Assembly (NCBI GenBank): GCA_963931865.1 | Contig: OZ007505.1 | Span: forward strand, 20,167,139-20,231,138 | Length of the DNA: 64,000 bases | From: Axinella damicornis | Lineage: Eukaryota; Porifera; Demospongiae; Axinellida; Axinellidae | Direction of reading: 5' to 3' | Shown: positions 26,301 through 38,600 of the stretch, piece after piece | Layout of the letters: every line of letters begins with the position of its first letter | Position numbering within the stretch: the stretch's first letter is position 1 | Program-made: the position numbers and the translations under genes | The notes under the pieces: model-generated | The model's database searches: none | What the model was told of the DNA's origin: nothing | The model's input: the letters and a program-made list of their open reading frames with translations, nothing else

Positions 26301-29124
26301 GTATCTACAGCAGCATGCAGGCATGGTGTGCATTCAGTACAGAACAGGATAACTGTTAATGCTGAATCATTAATCATTTTACCCTACAGCATTGTCCTCC
26401 TCCACAAACAAACCACGCCAAAACCAGTCAACCATCTCATCGGTCAACATCCACTCTCTTTGACGAAAGCATCATCGGTCCCCTGTCAAAACGGGAGATG
26501 AAGAAAGAATTTGTAAGTGATAATGTGTGATTTGACAAAGTCTACACACCTACATATGAATACATGACTTGTGTTCATACAACTAGAGTTTATATATTCC
26601 ATTCAGCAGTGCTCTCCAAAGACAAACGGTACAGAAGCCAGCTATCCACCTCAGTCAGTGTCCACCCTCTTTGATGAAAGCATCTTTGGTGCACTGTCAA
26701 AGATGAGGGAACAACTGGTAAGTAATATATAGGAGTGGGGCTCCATTAAGTATTGTTCTCAAATATGTAATCTGACTCCTGATGTTTGTGTTTTCATCTG
26801 ATCCTATAAGCTATATATCTGATATGTTTCCCATAAACTGCGGCAGACCCTCCCTCTGCAAGAGGAGCATGCAGAAACCAATCACCCAGCACCACGATCA
26901 GTAAGCACCGTCTTTGATGAAAGCATATTTGGTCCACTGTTGAGAAAGGAGCTCAACACTGCAGAGCATAGTGGCCACACCACTGTACACAATTTGGACC
27001 CCATGCTGCAATCACGAAAGGACTCTGGTAAGCCACAGAGCATGTTTGAGCAGATGATGCTCTCATTTGAGGAGGACGGCTCACGTACTAATGAGGCTCC
27101 CGAGGTGGAACTGAAGACAGAGGACACTTCCGCTCGCCATATGGAATGGAGAAATTTCATCTCCGGAGGAGACCTCAGTGGTGAGGTTCAGTTGGAGACA
27201 GCAGAGCTGTTGGATTCAAGGCCTGTGGTTAGTGACATAATACATATATTTTACTGCAGGCAAAATAACAAACAAAACTCTTCCTGCACTGTGTAGAGAC
27301 TCTATAGCTCCTACGTACATCAAAATCTTTTGTCTATAATACAGATTGTGTGGCCAAAGGTCTGGTCCATAGCTATGACTTCAAAGCGCAATAGAAAATA
27401 GGCACAAACAGCATAGAAAGGGCCGGACGAAGCGTTTTTGTAAATGCTGATGACCGTTCCGAATATATTATTGCATTGTGCTATTTCCTCTAAAAGGTGA
27501 ACATGAGTGATGATCCTCATGGAGCTACCAACAGCCAACTGTCAAATGAAGGTATACCAGCACTAGTGCTGAATATTATGACATTCATGCACAGTAGGGG
27601 TGTGTAATTATGTATTGCAGAAAATGACATTGCGTGTGATGGATGTATCATGCAGTGACGACTACAAGGAATGTTGATTCTGTCAAGATAATGAAGAAGT
27701 GTGCACTAAATGTCAGTGTTCTTCAAAATCAAAGCTCAATTATTGAGGCCATTACAGCAAAGGATTTTATATAGTACTGATAATGGGAGAGTTTAATTAT
27801 ATAAACGTGTTGACTTTTACTTAGTGCGATGGTTACAAGTGCATACTAAAATGATTTTCACTACCTCAAAGAGTTGTGCTCAAAAACTTGTGGTCTGGAC
27901 TTAGGAGAGTAGAGGAGGATTGCTAGTATTCAACTGGTTGCATAATGTAAATTAGCTCACCCATAATCCACAGCTGATGGTAGTATGATGTGTGCTCAGA
28001 AACAATCCTGCCAGCGAACCAGGGGAGAAGACAAGAGAGGCCTCTTTAGAGTTGGGCAGAAAAACATCTCAGTGTTGGAGGGAGTAAGTTTTGCACAGCT
28101 GTTTTGTTAGCTATGTCATCAATGCATGCTGTATACTCTGCTGTACGTGTTGTGCAGTTGCTGTGTCTGGATGAGGAGATCACTTCAAGTCTGGAGAGTG
28201 AAGTACTGGCCTCTCAGGACATAGCGCTGTCACCAGGAGGTACGTCCAAGTAGCTACTGATATTGTAACAATGCACACCTTACATGCACCAGTGTATGCA
28301 TACTTACAGAGTTGAGCACAGAGGACCCAATCCGAAGAGTGCCCGACGTCGATACACAAAGTTCAGAGGAAAGTTTCTCTTCAGAACTAGAGATCAGAGA
28401 GAATTTAACTGAAGAGGAGACAAACGAATGTCAAGACCACGAGATAGTACAGAAGCTACCAGTCGATAACATTGACAAGAATGATGACTGCAAGAATGGT
28501 GGAATGGTCAGACCTTGTTGTGTGGATAAGATGCATTGCAGTGCACAGACAGAGCCTGTTCCTGTCAAGGTCTACCAAGAGGTGTCTTGTGAATGTGACA
28601 TTTGGCCCGCGGAAACTGTGCAGCAATGCAGGTGTTGCAAGCAGGCGGACTGCAATCCCGTATCCACTTCAACAATTTCTCCAACCTTGGTCAATCATGA
28701 GACACAAACAGTTACAGCTACTGTAACAGAAGAAGAAGCTGGTCGGTCAGTCAGCACCCAAACTGATAAAGCTATGCTTACACTGGATGGTGCTGCAAGG
28801 AGCAATTGTGTGCAAATGGAAAGCATTGGTGTTCAATATGACAATGGAGGATATCTGAAAGACCAAAACACTCAGACAGACATTGAGAACAATGTAAAAT
28901 GGTTACAGGTGGATGCTAATGGATGCATCAATTCAGAGTCTCTATGTAGTAAGCTTGACCTCAGTACTTGCATCACTGCAGATGCCACGATCGCGACTCA
29001 GACAAGTCATTGTGCAATTATTAATAATCTCCAAGCACAAATACGACATCTGAAGGAGGAACTTGGGATGGCAGAAAGTACTGTAATCTGGCAGTCTATA
29101 ATGATGATGCTATACCAGATGTAA
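23335..29124 (+). CDS. REDIC1: REDIC1 (C12orf40)-like meiotic crossover regulator
   Basis: Exons: 23335-23357, 23468-23507, 23970-24114, 24203-24741, 24842-24939, 25154-25336, 25490-25550, 25901-26023, 26390-26512, 26607-26717, 26847-27227, 27497-27551, 27974-28083, 28158-28239, 28310-29124 (TAA). All phases join and give 962 residues. The spliced N-terminus begins MNWVGGARSR and continues with ERRVQKDYFDRKRLVSK, matching vertebrate REDIC1 (MNWVGGSRSR, ERRKQKEYFEKHRLKSK). LELPMSPI matches its LELPMSPH, and AQTEPVPVK with a following Cys-rich CECDIW segment matches the C-terminal VQTESEPV and VQCDII. In mammals REDIC1 supports class I crossover intermediates and binds branched DNA. The middle is low-complexity and probably disordered. 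Exons 25901-26023, 26390-26512, 26607-26717 and the start of 26847-27227 encode repeats centred on FDESI(I/F)G. Four TQT motifs lie in the last exon. Function in this organism is inferred from homology. Confidence 0.85.
25765..26520. repeat. Recent tandem duplication of a REDIC1 exon with flanking intron
   Basis: Exons 25901-26023 and 26390-26512 are both 123 bp and almost identical. The preceding intron (GAATCATTAATCATTTTACC and about 130 bp before it) is also copied, and the unit is about 490 bp. Both copies keep splice sites and frame (41 codons each), so both can be included. Confidence 0.9.
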
Positions 29125-32100
29125 TTGTTATGAGATATTGAAATATTTTGTAAGCTGCAAAAGTGGCGCATGCGCTAAAACAAAAGGAGGCGGGGAATCA
29201 CCTATCACATGGGGGGGTAGGATACGCCCCTATTTACACGCCCCTTTCCACCCAGTGTAGTCGAGTACGGGTACCGACCAGGAGCTGTGAAATGCTGCTC
29301 AGGATCGCTTAAGCTATTGCAGTGCAGATACTTGTTGGAACAATTCAGTAGATTTTGCAAGAAGAAACCTTTGCAGCAAGATTCTTGAGTATGGTTCGAG
29401 TAGATAGTCTCCGAATGCAGCGTCCAGGCAGCCCCACCCCCCTTTTTCTGCACCGCAGTGGGACCTCCGCCCACCTCCAGGTCTCCACCGCCTCGGAAGC
29501 GTGACAATTCGAGTAAGTGTATGGAGTCGTTTAGCATGTCTCGTTTCATCTTCAGCGGGTATTTTGTGTGATTTCTCAGTGATGGTTGCGGTGCATTGGC
29601 TGCCTTGTTTGTTTGTCGGGGGATCCATGCCAGCGAGCTCATTCATGCTTGGCTTCAAGTTGCTGATGCGATGAATATGGAAATTTTTATTTCCTGCTCA
29701 GAGCTCCGCCTCCAATGGGGTATCCTGTTAATTTGAAGAAATCCTGATGAATTATGGAGCACTTTTTGGGTGGTAAGTGCCGCTTGTATTCATTGTCTAC
29801 ACGTGGCTGTCACATAACTGTAGTCTGTGGCAGTGTACATCATACAGTACACATGCAGTGACACATGCACCACACACATTGGTACAGCTATACCATTGCG
29901 TTAGCCTCAGGGAACGAGGCTACCATTGCATTTGCACTGAACGTGTGAGGGACCTTCTCAATGTGCAGAGACATATAATCAACATAATATTATATAGACG
30001 TCAAGCAATTTAAAAATGAAGTAAGTCTTATCACTATTTCAATTTGCTGGGTGGAAATTCAAGGGTCTATGATACTGGTACAGTGTGTTGTAGAAGGCTG
30101 CACAGAGATGCTCGAAACTGGAAGGGATCTTGCCTAAGCAGATATCTGTCGGTGCCTTACAGGTCAGTGCATGACTTAGCCTCGTTCAAACAGCCTGGGA
30201 ACGAGGCTATGTATGACTCTGCAGCACACAGAAAATTAATAGCAAAACTAGAGGTGCTCAGCAGAGCACGTACCCCGTGCGCAACTTTGACTTGACAGCT
30301 ATAAGCTTAGGCCTACCACCGATTATTCATACAGCATGCACGATGAGCTAGCTAGAGGCCACGATTAATACAGCGATATCAGCATGCAGAATGAGATACC
30401 GTAAGTTGTGGCAGTAATGTTAGAAATAGGGTGTGGTCAAGTTGTATAAATTAGAAGCACGTCTTTCACGCAGCTTTTCTCAGCCTCTCGAGTAGATCTC
30501 TGGTCTGTGAGTTACGTAGATGCTAGTATTTTCTGAATTCTGACACTTCTATCCTGAAATATATAAGCCTTCAACAAGGCCTTCACTGCTCAAACTGCTG
30601 TACATCTACGGACAGACTGACAGACAAACCAATCACTCTACCCCCTGCTGCGCATGCGCACGGGGTAATAATGCACACTCTGATGCAGATTTCAGTCCCC
30701 CAGTGCTGTTACCATTGTCCTATCTGTCATTTAGACCCAGGTACTTCCTTTAACTCTATTCAGGAAGCCATCCCTAGATGCACCCAGGCACTTAGACTGT
30801 ATCAGCTGCTGATAGTAGGACTCCAGATAAAATACAATGGAGTATACTCAAGAGGGTGCACTCCATTGTGGTCGCATGCATGGCCTGCAATGATGGGTCA
30901 ACTGGGGTTTGCTGAGAGCATTATGATATCATTGTCAAAGCTATGATGTCATCATGCGCTCTTGCTTCACTGAACTGAAAGTGAATCAATGCCTTGGCCA
31001 GTCTAGTCTATTGCATAGGGTAGTCCGACTTGGGCTAGTTTCAACATCAACTCTGATGATTAGTATGCCCATTTTGGAATCAAGCCTGTGTACTGCAGGA
31101 TTTGAAGTCCTAGGATCATGTACCTTAAATGGCACAGACGACGCTAAGTAGTGCATTGCCCACATGGCTGTATAATTATGATTATGGTGAATTGCAGACC
31201 AGAACACTGTAAATTGTACAGTGTTGCGTCCCTATATACAGGTAGTATTTGCGGTGCTGTGTAGTACAAATAACTGAAGCATATACATGTCTGAGACCAT
31301 CTGCACATTTTGTGCATTCAGGTCTGTGCAGTTAACAAAGTTGTACAGCAACAGTATTCAGCATTCATCGACCACTTATCGTTCGTTACCAATAGCATTG
31401 AATCACTGTGCGTATCTTCATGTTTATGTTATATTCATACTGTCTTGGGCATTTGGTTGTGCATCATTACCTGCTGTGTGGCTGTGTATACCAGCACGCA
31501 GGATGCGTTGGTGTAGCTGACCTGTGCAAGCACATATACCATCTGTGGGTGATCAGTTCAAATGTGATGGTATTCATAATCCACCTATGGGGTAGGAATT
31601 TGAATGGACTGTAATCCATAGATGTACAGTAGGTATGCGGTAGGTCTGCGTGGAGGTGTAGTCCTATTCACAAGAGTTCTTCCCCATATGAATAGACCTT
31701 TGTCCAGTCTGGACTTCCGTGCATCTTAGCTGTGACTCTCATTTCATGCCTAGGGTAGAGAATTCAAAGCAAACAGGAGTGGCTGCATCATACATTAATC
31801 AAATTCCATTATTTGGTACAGGTCTCCATGAAGTTACTTGTGAGTGATGATATCCAGCCTGATTTATCTTGTTAGTCTTGTCGGTTGCCTTTGAGGACTT
31901 GGAGTGATGTTAAGGCCGCAAACATGTCATCCATGGGAAAGGGGACTGGACATACTAATTGGACCAAAGTTATGATATGAGCTTGTACTGGCACTGATAC
32001 TATCCAGATAGTGTGGCAGTGTAGATGCTGGTTGAAGGGTTATCAGTCTCTGCTGCAGGCAGATGTACTGCACAAAGATTTGCTGTGGTACTTGTAAGAA

Positions 32101-34182
32101 TTCCCATGGCTGCCATGTGCAAGTGTAGTTTGCTTTGGGAGTTTGGGGTATAAAGGGTAGACATAACTGCCAATGCATCTATGTTTTATGCCAGCAATGG
32201 CAATGGTAATTAGGTTAATAAATGCACCATGGTCTGGTATACAAAGAATGGTTGAGTAGTTTAGATGCAGAAACAGCTGGAGCACGCACAAGTCGTATTG
32301 CTACAAGTGCACGTCAGTACAATGCAGCTTGGGTAATACATGACTTTATGTTTGGACTGCACAACTACTCGAAGCTTTCACCTCACAAGATGTCCAAGAC
32401 CTCTGGCTGCAGTTATTATTAGATTCTTACATAATGAATATCCTCAACATACCTTAACTCAATCCCAGGAAGTCCAGTCATGCAATGAATACTTCCCTGC
32501 AGGATGAGCTAGGTCTAGTTGAGGTACATGCTTTCCAGCAAGGATAGCAGCCCATCATAGAAGAACAACCCCTACCCAGGCTCACCCTGCGCATGGTGAT
32601 GAAACTGCATTATTAAACACTTCGAATTCTGATCAGCACAATGCATTATGCAAACCATGAATACTATATACATCAAACTTCTTGTAGCAGAGAAATGGAT
32701 CCTCTATACTAACTGGACCGGTGGTGTGTTTGCATATATCCTAATTCACTCTAGACTGGCCAGTAATGTTGTACCTGTGATAGAAAATCTTTAGGCAACT
32801 AATTAATAACCTTGCTAGTGTATACCTATAGAGCTGTATAAACACTTACCAGTGATGGAGGGTATGTTTCGATGGATACTGTGAATGCTGCCATTGTATT
32901 TAGCCTTACAAAGCAATCCACATACTACAATCATTGTTAGCATTCACTGAGATCGCCATAGAAACGACCATCACCAAGCGCACCCACATGGTGGCTGTTT
33001 CCGTATATATAAAATTATGTAATGTGTATTCTCAAAACAATGAGTCTGTACCAAGCTTGACATAACTATGTATCCACTGCTATAGAAATCCAGCTAAAAC
33101 TGATAGTACTCAATTGCATGGCAACAGTTACCTTACATCTGTGTAACTCAAGCTATAATATTAATAGGAAACATGCATTTTAAGTTGCACAGCAGATTCG
33201 CTGACCAGAATCTGATATCGATCTCCTCACAGGTTATCTCTCATGTAAGCACGCCATTCTTAGCTTATGTCCTGAGCATGACTATACGCAGTTGATGTTC
33301 CTATTGGGAACTACTATACTTGTGATGGGGTATGCTACCTACATTCCCAGTAGCCTGATCACCACAGGCCTCTGCTCATGCATACAGATTTATATCGCGT
33401 TTAAATTCCCCATGACGAATTGTTCTCCATATAATCATGCCCGCAACATAGTTACACACAGGCCCATACAGATCGACTCAAGGTCAGTTCCCTGAGGGAC
33501 AAATATAATAAAATGCATGGATGGGGTACTACACTGCAGTGATTCATTGCATGCTGTTACAAAATGTACAGCTCAGGTATTATAATATACATGACATGTG
33601 ACAGTCATATCATTATTATACTCAACAACATGGCAGCTGATATAAACCTTACAATACGCTAAGGCCTGTATTGTGATGATAGCACAATCTCTCCAATGTC
33701 TCCATGAATAATTAGGTTACATGTAAAGCACAGTTGTGCTATAGTTTTCCATGCAGTAGCGCTAACTGTGCGTGTACCAGTATTAGTATTCAAATATTTA
33801 AATATTAAAATTTAGAAATTGGCTGTGCAAATTTGGTGTGCAGACAAAAGGACAAGTGTCTCTGTACAATAGAAACATGAGAAGTGATACTATAGGTGTG
33901 TGGTGGAATGTTTGTTCTGCTGGCCATGATCGGGCTGCCGTCCAAAAATAAAACCAAGAGACAAAACATAATAATTTACAAAGCTGCCAGTGCAAAGATG
34001 CACGTGCAGTACCTGTACAATCCAAGCCTACAATAGGCTATTACTCAGTGGGAAATGATTCAGTATAACACATTCAAAATCTAGCATAGATTGCAGCACC
34101 AGTACAAAAAAACAAGACTAAAAATAGTTTCACAGGAACATGGACTATAATACACAATAGAACAGTAAGTGATTTTGGTTGT
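29125..34182. other. Intergenic region, possible micro-exon gene
   Basis: No known protein was recognised. A weak plus-strand gene model can be drawn: ATG at about 29755 (MEHFLG, donor GTAAGT), an exon DVKQFKNE ending at about 30018 before GTAAGT, ISVGALQ ending at about 30161 before GTCAGT, and an exon starting near 31321 containing VNKVVQQQYSAFIDHLSF. Phases agree, but no homology supports it. Two short AGCCTCGTTC foldbacks lie at 29902-29922 and 30177-30209. The rest appears non-coding, including 32000-34100. Confidence 0.3.
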
Positions 34183-35253
34183 TTAGCTACTGTCCGAAAA
34201 TGGTGACGATAAAGGTGAGGAACCTTCCTCAATACTCGAGATAGAGCTGATTCGGCGTGACCTCGACCTTCCGCCTCCACGTGGCTTGCGAGGTTTTAGG
34301 TGAATTTTGACATGCTTTGAAAGGTGGTCAGATCGAGTGAACTTCTTCCCACATATGGTGCAACCAAATGGCTTGACCCCAGTGTGCTTTCGCTCATGGC
34401 GAGCCAGTTCATCTGACCGTGAAAACCTCCATTCACATCCTGGCCAGTTGCAAGCAAATGGTCTCTCTCCTGTGTGTCTGCGGAGGTGAGCTTTTAGATG
34501 GGAGCTCTTGGAGTATGCCTTCTGGCAGGCTGCATATGTGCAGTAGTAGACCTTGCTGTTGTCAATTGGAGACGTTGTTTGCTCCAGTTCGTCTAGAGGA
34601 GAGCCTGTCATGTCCTCACTGTCTCCGTCTGATCGCCCTGCAACTTTACAGTGTTTTACGAGGGAGCTCACTCGACGCACTGCATTCTCGCGAGACGACC
34701 TCTTCCTTGGTTTGGTTTCTCCCTTTGTTCTGCGACGTTTTGGCGCTTGCGGGTTTGGTACACTATTATGTAGGGATACTAGGATTTCGGTTTCTGCTCC
34801 GATAGGTGGCGGAACGAGGTCGTCAGGTGTTTGTGGAGTGAGAGTTAGAGAATCGCTGCTGGAAGGTTCGGAATCGAGGTCAAGTTCCAGCGAGTGCAGC
34901 GAATCGAGAAAACCGTCGAACAGTTTCGCGTCGCTTGGAGCAATGGGGGGCAGGTTATCGAATACATCCTCTCCCAGGTCGGTCAGAAGTTCCAAGTCGG
35001 GGCTGTAGGGAACGTAACTGCCGGTACTGTGCCTGCGATAGGAGTTGTACGTGTACATGTGCTCGTGAGTCGAGATGAACGGCTGTATGTGGAAAGGAGT
35101 GGGTTTGATTGGCAAATCTGCTGGTCTGCTGTTCACGACGACTTGCTGAGCGACGTGAGGCACTTGGCTGGGGTACACTCCGCTTGCAGGTGGCTGCATC
35201 AAGGCACAGTGGACGTTGAGGTAGTCCATTGACGGCTCCAGTTTGCACGCCAT
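34183..35253 (-). CDS. Kruppel-like transcription factor (three C2H2 zinc fingers)
   Basis: A single-exon frame of 356 residues starts at ATG 35253 ([12 protein letters not shown]). Three C2H2 fingers occupy about residues 236-318 with KLF/Sp spacing: CX4C-X12-HX3H, CX4C-X12-HX3H, CX2C-X12-HX3H. The linkers are TGERPF and TGVKPF, and the recognition helices contain KSSHLKA, RSDELAR and RSDHLSK, which bind GC/CACC boxes. There is no CXCPXC Btd box before the fingers, so it is KLF rather than Sp. The N-terminal half has an acidic, leucine-rich stretch (about residues 85-150, [14 protein letters not shown] and [12 protein letters not shown]), likely an activation region, then a basic [16 protein letters not shown] nuclear-localisation segment. 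A 33-residue Arg- then Ser-rich tail follows finger three. I cannot place it in a KLF subclass. It lies about 410 bp downstream of the GPKOW stop, on the same strand. Confidence 0.93.
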   Translation of the reverse strand: MACKLEPSMDYLNVHCALMQPPASGVYPSQVPHVAQQVVVNSRPADLPIKPTPFHIQPFISTHEHMYTYNSYRRHSTGSYVPYSPDLELLTDLGEDVFDNLPPIAPSDAKLFDGFLDSLHSLELDLDSEPSSSDSLTLTPQTPDDLVPPPIGAETEILVSLHNSVPNPQAPKRRRTKGETKPRKRSSRENAVRRVSSLVKHCKVAGRSDGDSEDMTGSPLDELEQTTSPIDNSKVYYCTYAACQKAYSKSSHLKAHLRRHTGERPFACNWPGCEWRFSRSDELARHERKHTGVKPFGCTICGKKFTRSDHLSKHVKIHLKPRKPRGGGRSRSRRISSISSIEEGSSPLSSPFSDSS

Positions 35254-35664
35254 ACAATATAGTGCTTTTATGGCTTCTGATCTGCACAGCGTACTCAAGG
35301 TTTACTCAGGAGTAGTGATTACAGTAGTACTATATACTACTGGAAGTCTCAAGTGGAAAAACGCGCACTTCTAGGACTTTTCAAACGGCGTTGGTAAGAC
35401 TTGCTCGCTCTTTTATTCTCACCAGCTATAATAGTATGCGCCACTAGTGACCAATCAGATTCTTCCAGGCAACTGCCTGGCAACAGTCGGTGAAAGTTAT
35501 GCATTACGCTTCAAACAATAAAATTCACAGTTTATATTACACAAGTTGCTGTGGCAACAAAACTAATAAATAAAGACTGCCGGCACGTGCTCTCTTATCT
35601 TAATACACTTCAGATAAACCATGAATATTGCATCAAATTACAAAGAAAACTGTTTATATACTAG
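35254..35664 (-). promoter_or_regulatory. KLF upstream region
   Basis: This is the space between the GPKOW stop and the KLF start codon. On the minus strand it holds the KLF 5' UTR and proximal promoter. An inverted CCAAT box (CCAATCAG on the plus strand, about 35452) and a TATAATA-like element near 35427 are visible. No coding sequence was recognised. Confidence 0.4.
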
Positions 35665-38600
35665 CTACATATCTTCTACTTCACCAATATATTCACAAAT
35701 GTCGTCAAATTCCAGCTGGAGTACCTCCTTAGTTAATACAAGCTCCACAACAGCTGTGGCAGCTGAACGATCTTGCTCCAAAATCGTTGCAATCTACAAG
35801 GGGGGAAAATGATGCATTATCTTCCCAATGGAATCCTCACACCTATTTTATATCCCGTTGTCAACCCGTTGCTAAGTTTTGCTACGATTATAAGTTTCAT
35901 ACGGTAGCTACCTGCTAGGAGGGACTGTATTTGCACCGCCCTGGGGACATGAAAACGCACCAGTGGAGTTCATCGTCTTGAAGTGCTAGGACGCGTGTTG
36001 ACAGCACCAGTACAAAAAAACGTGTTGCTATATTGCTACCGGCACCTATCGCAATGCACATGCACCCCACCCTTAGGATATAAAATACATGGCAGTTGTG
36101 TGTTGTATGGTTGATACAGCCCCTTGGTTTCGGTACTGTATAAGCCAGCACCAACTGCCATGCTAGATCTATAACATACTCCCTATCCAATACAGTAAGT
36201 GCATGGCAATATATTCCAAGCACTGGTCACTGGGTTGTGACTCAAGAAGCTACCATATTTTATGTGACAACTGGGTTCATAAAAATACATGTGCACTCTA
36301 ATCACCAAGAAAAACACTAGCCTGGTTCCCAGGCCTCCACCCAGATTTTATCTTGCAGCCGTGGAGGATTTTTCTCCACAGCTGCTAGACAGAGGCCTGG
36401 AAACGAGGCTAGAAAAATAGCCTCGTTCCCAGGCCCCGCATTGCTTGTAGTGTGGCTAAGCGATGGAAAGCTGATGTGGGCCTGGGAACAAGGCTATGAC
36501 TGAATTTGATCAGAAATGTTCATATTATGGGATACACTGCAAATATGGCCAGGCCCTTATTCCAGACTCTCACAAGAGCCATGGGAACAAGAACAGCCTG
36601 ATCACTCAGACCCATTCAGTCATAGCCTTGGCCAACACCCAGCTTTCCGTCATTTAACCATACTGCAAGCGACGTGGGGCCATGGGAACAAGAACAGCCT
36701 ATGCAATTCCAATCCTCACGGTAGGTAGCTGTTGTAGCCTTGTTCCCAGGCCCGAGATGGCGAGGAGAAAACGGCTCTCCTCCCTCTCTCGGGCCTGGGA
36801 ACAAGGCTAGTAGCTGTTGGTGATGCCTTTGCAGGAATTCCAGAGCCAAGTTCTGGGAGGCTAGAGTAGGATCTTTATCGAGCAGCTATAGTCAAATCAA
36901 AGTCTGCTTACTCGGGAAATGTGTGACCACACCTTCTTAGCATGCAAGGGCTTGAGTAGGAGTCCAACTGTACTCTAAGGAAACGGGGTATGGCTCACTG
37001 CGTTATATGCATTGTATAACAAATGGATTTTGTCAAGATTACTGGAGATTATAGGTGTATCAACACAAGGTCACAGGAAGTTACTGGATCTGGTGACCTA
37101 AATACAGTGTTCACTCTGCAGGGAGACAAGGCCAGCAGTGTATGTATGCTTGATAAGGATGAAACCACAAATAACGCCGTTATCTACTTCATGGACCACT
37201 TGAACCAAGAGCTTGCTACTTTTTGGTTCTTAGCAACACTTTTCAGTGCACACCATTGAGAAGGGAGGTCAGATTTGATATCTTTGCTATTAGCACCTAC
37301 TTCAGTTCAAAGGTTTCTGTTGATTCTGTGTGAGAATGGAGATGGTGCTTGCTAGATAGGTGAGGTTTGCAAGCCCAGTTTGTAGTGCAAGGGCACTTCA
37401 TTCCGCATTTCTATTACCAGCCAAAACTGACCCTAAAACTCGGGATGAAGTTAAACCTTTCATTGCACGTCACCTCTCCCTACCATCCAGTCATTTTTAG
37501 CAATCCTCCTTTCACAGTCAAAGAGGGTTGTACATATCTTTTTATCTTCCAGCTTGCTGTCTTGAGTTCAAAACAGCTGCCTAACTAAACAGTAGATCTG
37601 AGATACTGGAAACATCAGAACTGCAGAGTGGAAGGCAACGTTCCATAAAAGTGAGGAACTATTGATTAGCACAACAGTTACTTTGATCAGAAATTAGCAA
37701 GTGATGAACTATTGATTTGCCTCACAACTCTAGTTTACGACCAGCAAATTAGCTAGCCACCGCTGTCTCTGTTTTCAGTTACAGAATTGAGGATGTATTG
37801 GTGTCCTCCAGCAAGTTGGTAACTGCATACATGTCGATGAAGACAGTGGCTGTATTCAAGCACTATGTGGTTGCAGGCAGTCATGCTTGCCGCTGGAGTA
37901 ATGCACAAAACCGACTGAAGGTGAGATGCAAGTGTCTGCATGTTTGTCACTGATCACAATCCATACCTCTGTAAGATCCCTTGTGGGGCTTTGTCAGGTT
38001 TCTAGTGGACAAACAGGTTTACAGCAGCATCTGGGGAAGCCCATGGCAACCTTACCCTTGAGCTTATCTGGCCGGTGAACCCAATTTACATTGGGACATC
38101 CAGCAGCTGATAAGGGGCCTAATGAAGTGGTACCTCTTGAGCAACACAAGTCTCTGCTTGCTGACCACACCACAACAGGATGTCCATAGTTCAATAAGGC
38201 CAAAGATCCAGTTGGACCTGTCTTATGGTAGATGTAGTGTGGGAAAACCAGCCCTCCTCAAGCAAATTAACTTTGTCAAGCAAACTAACAACTACTATGG
38301 AATGTCCATCAGGTGTTCATCCAGCTTTGTTGTTTGGAGTACAAAGAGCGGAAAATGGTAACACATAGAAGACATCATGAGTAAAGAAGGTAGAAGAAGG
38401 TAGGAAAAAATAAATAGCTTAAAACTGTGTTAAACAGACCTGTGGAGATTAGGCAAGGTAGCGGAAATGATTTATGAAACAGAGATCACTTATGAAGATG
38501 CATACCGGTAACATACGTCAAGGGTTAAGACACTTGCACTTCCTCTTTATCTCATTCCATCATTGATCACTACACGAGTGTCTACAATTGTTATGACTTC

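Noticed and set aside
27620..27655. Possible extra REDIC1 exon (ENDIACDG frame after TTGCAG)
   Set aside because: It runs into a stop and gives no in-phase junction; joining 27551 directly to the acceptor before 27974 preserves the frame.
29205..29658. Two overlapping minus-strand frames of 114 and 145 codons downstream of REDIC1
   Set aside because: No recognisable domain, no clear splice structure, and both frames compete over the same Pro/Gly-rich DNA.
32222..32422. Open frame with EWLSSLDAETAGARTSRIAT
   Set aside because: It has a protein-like composition, but no homology, acceptor or donor supports an exon, so it is left unannotated.
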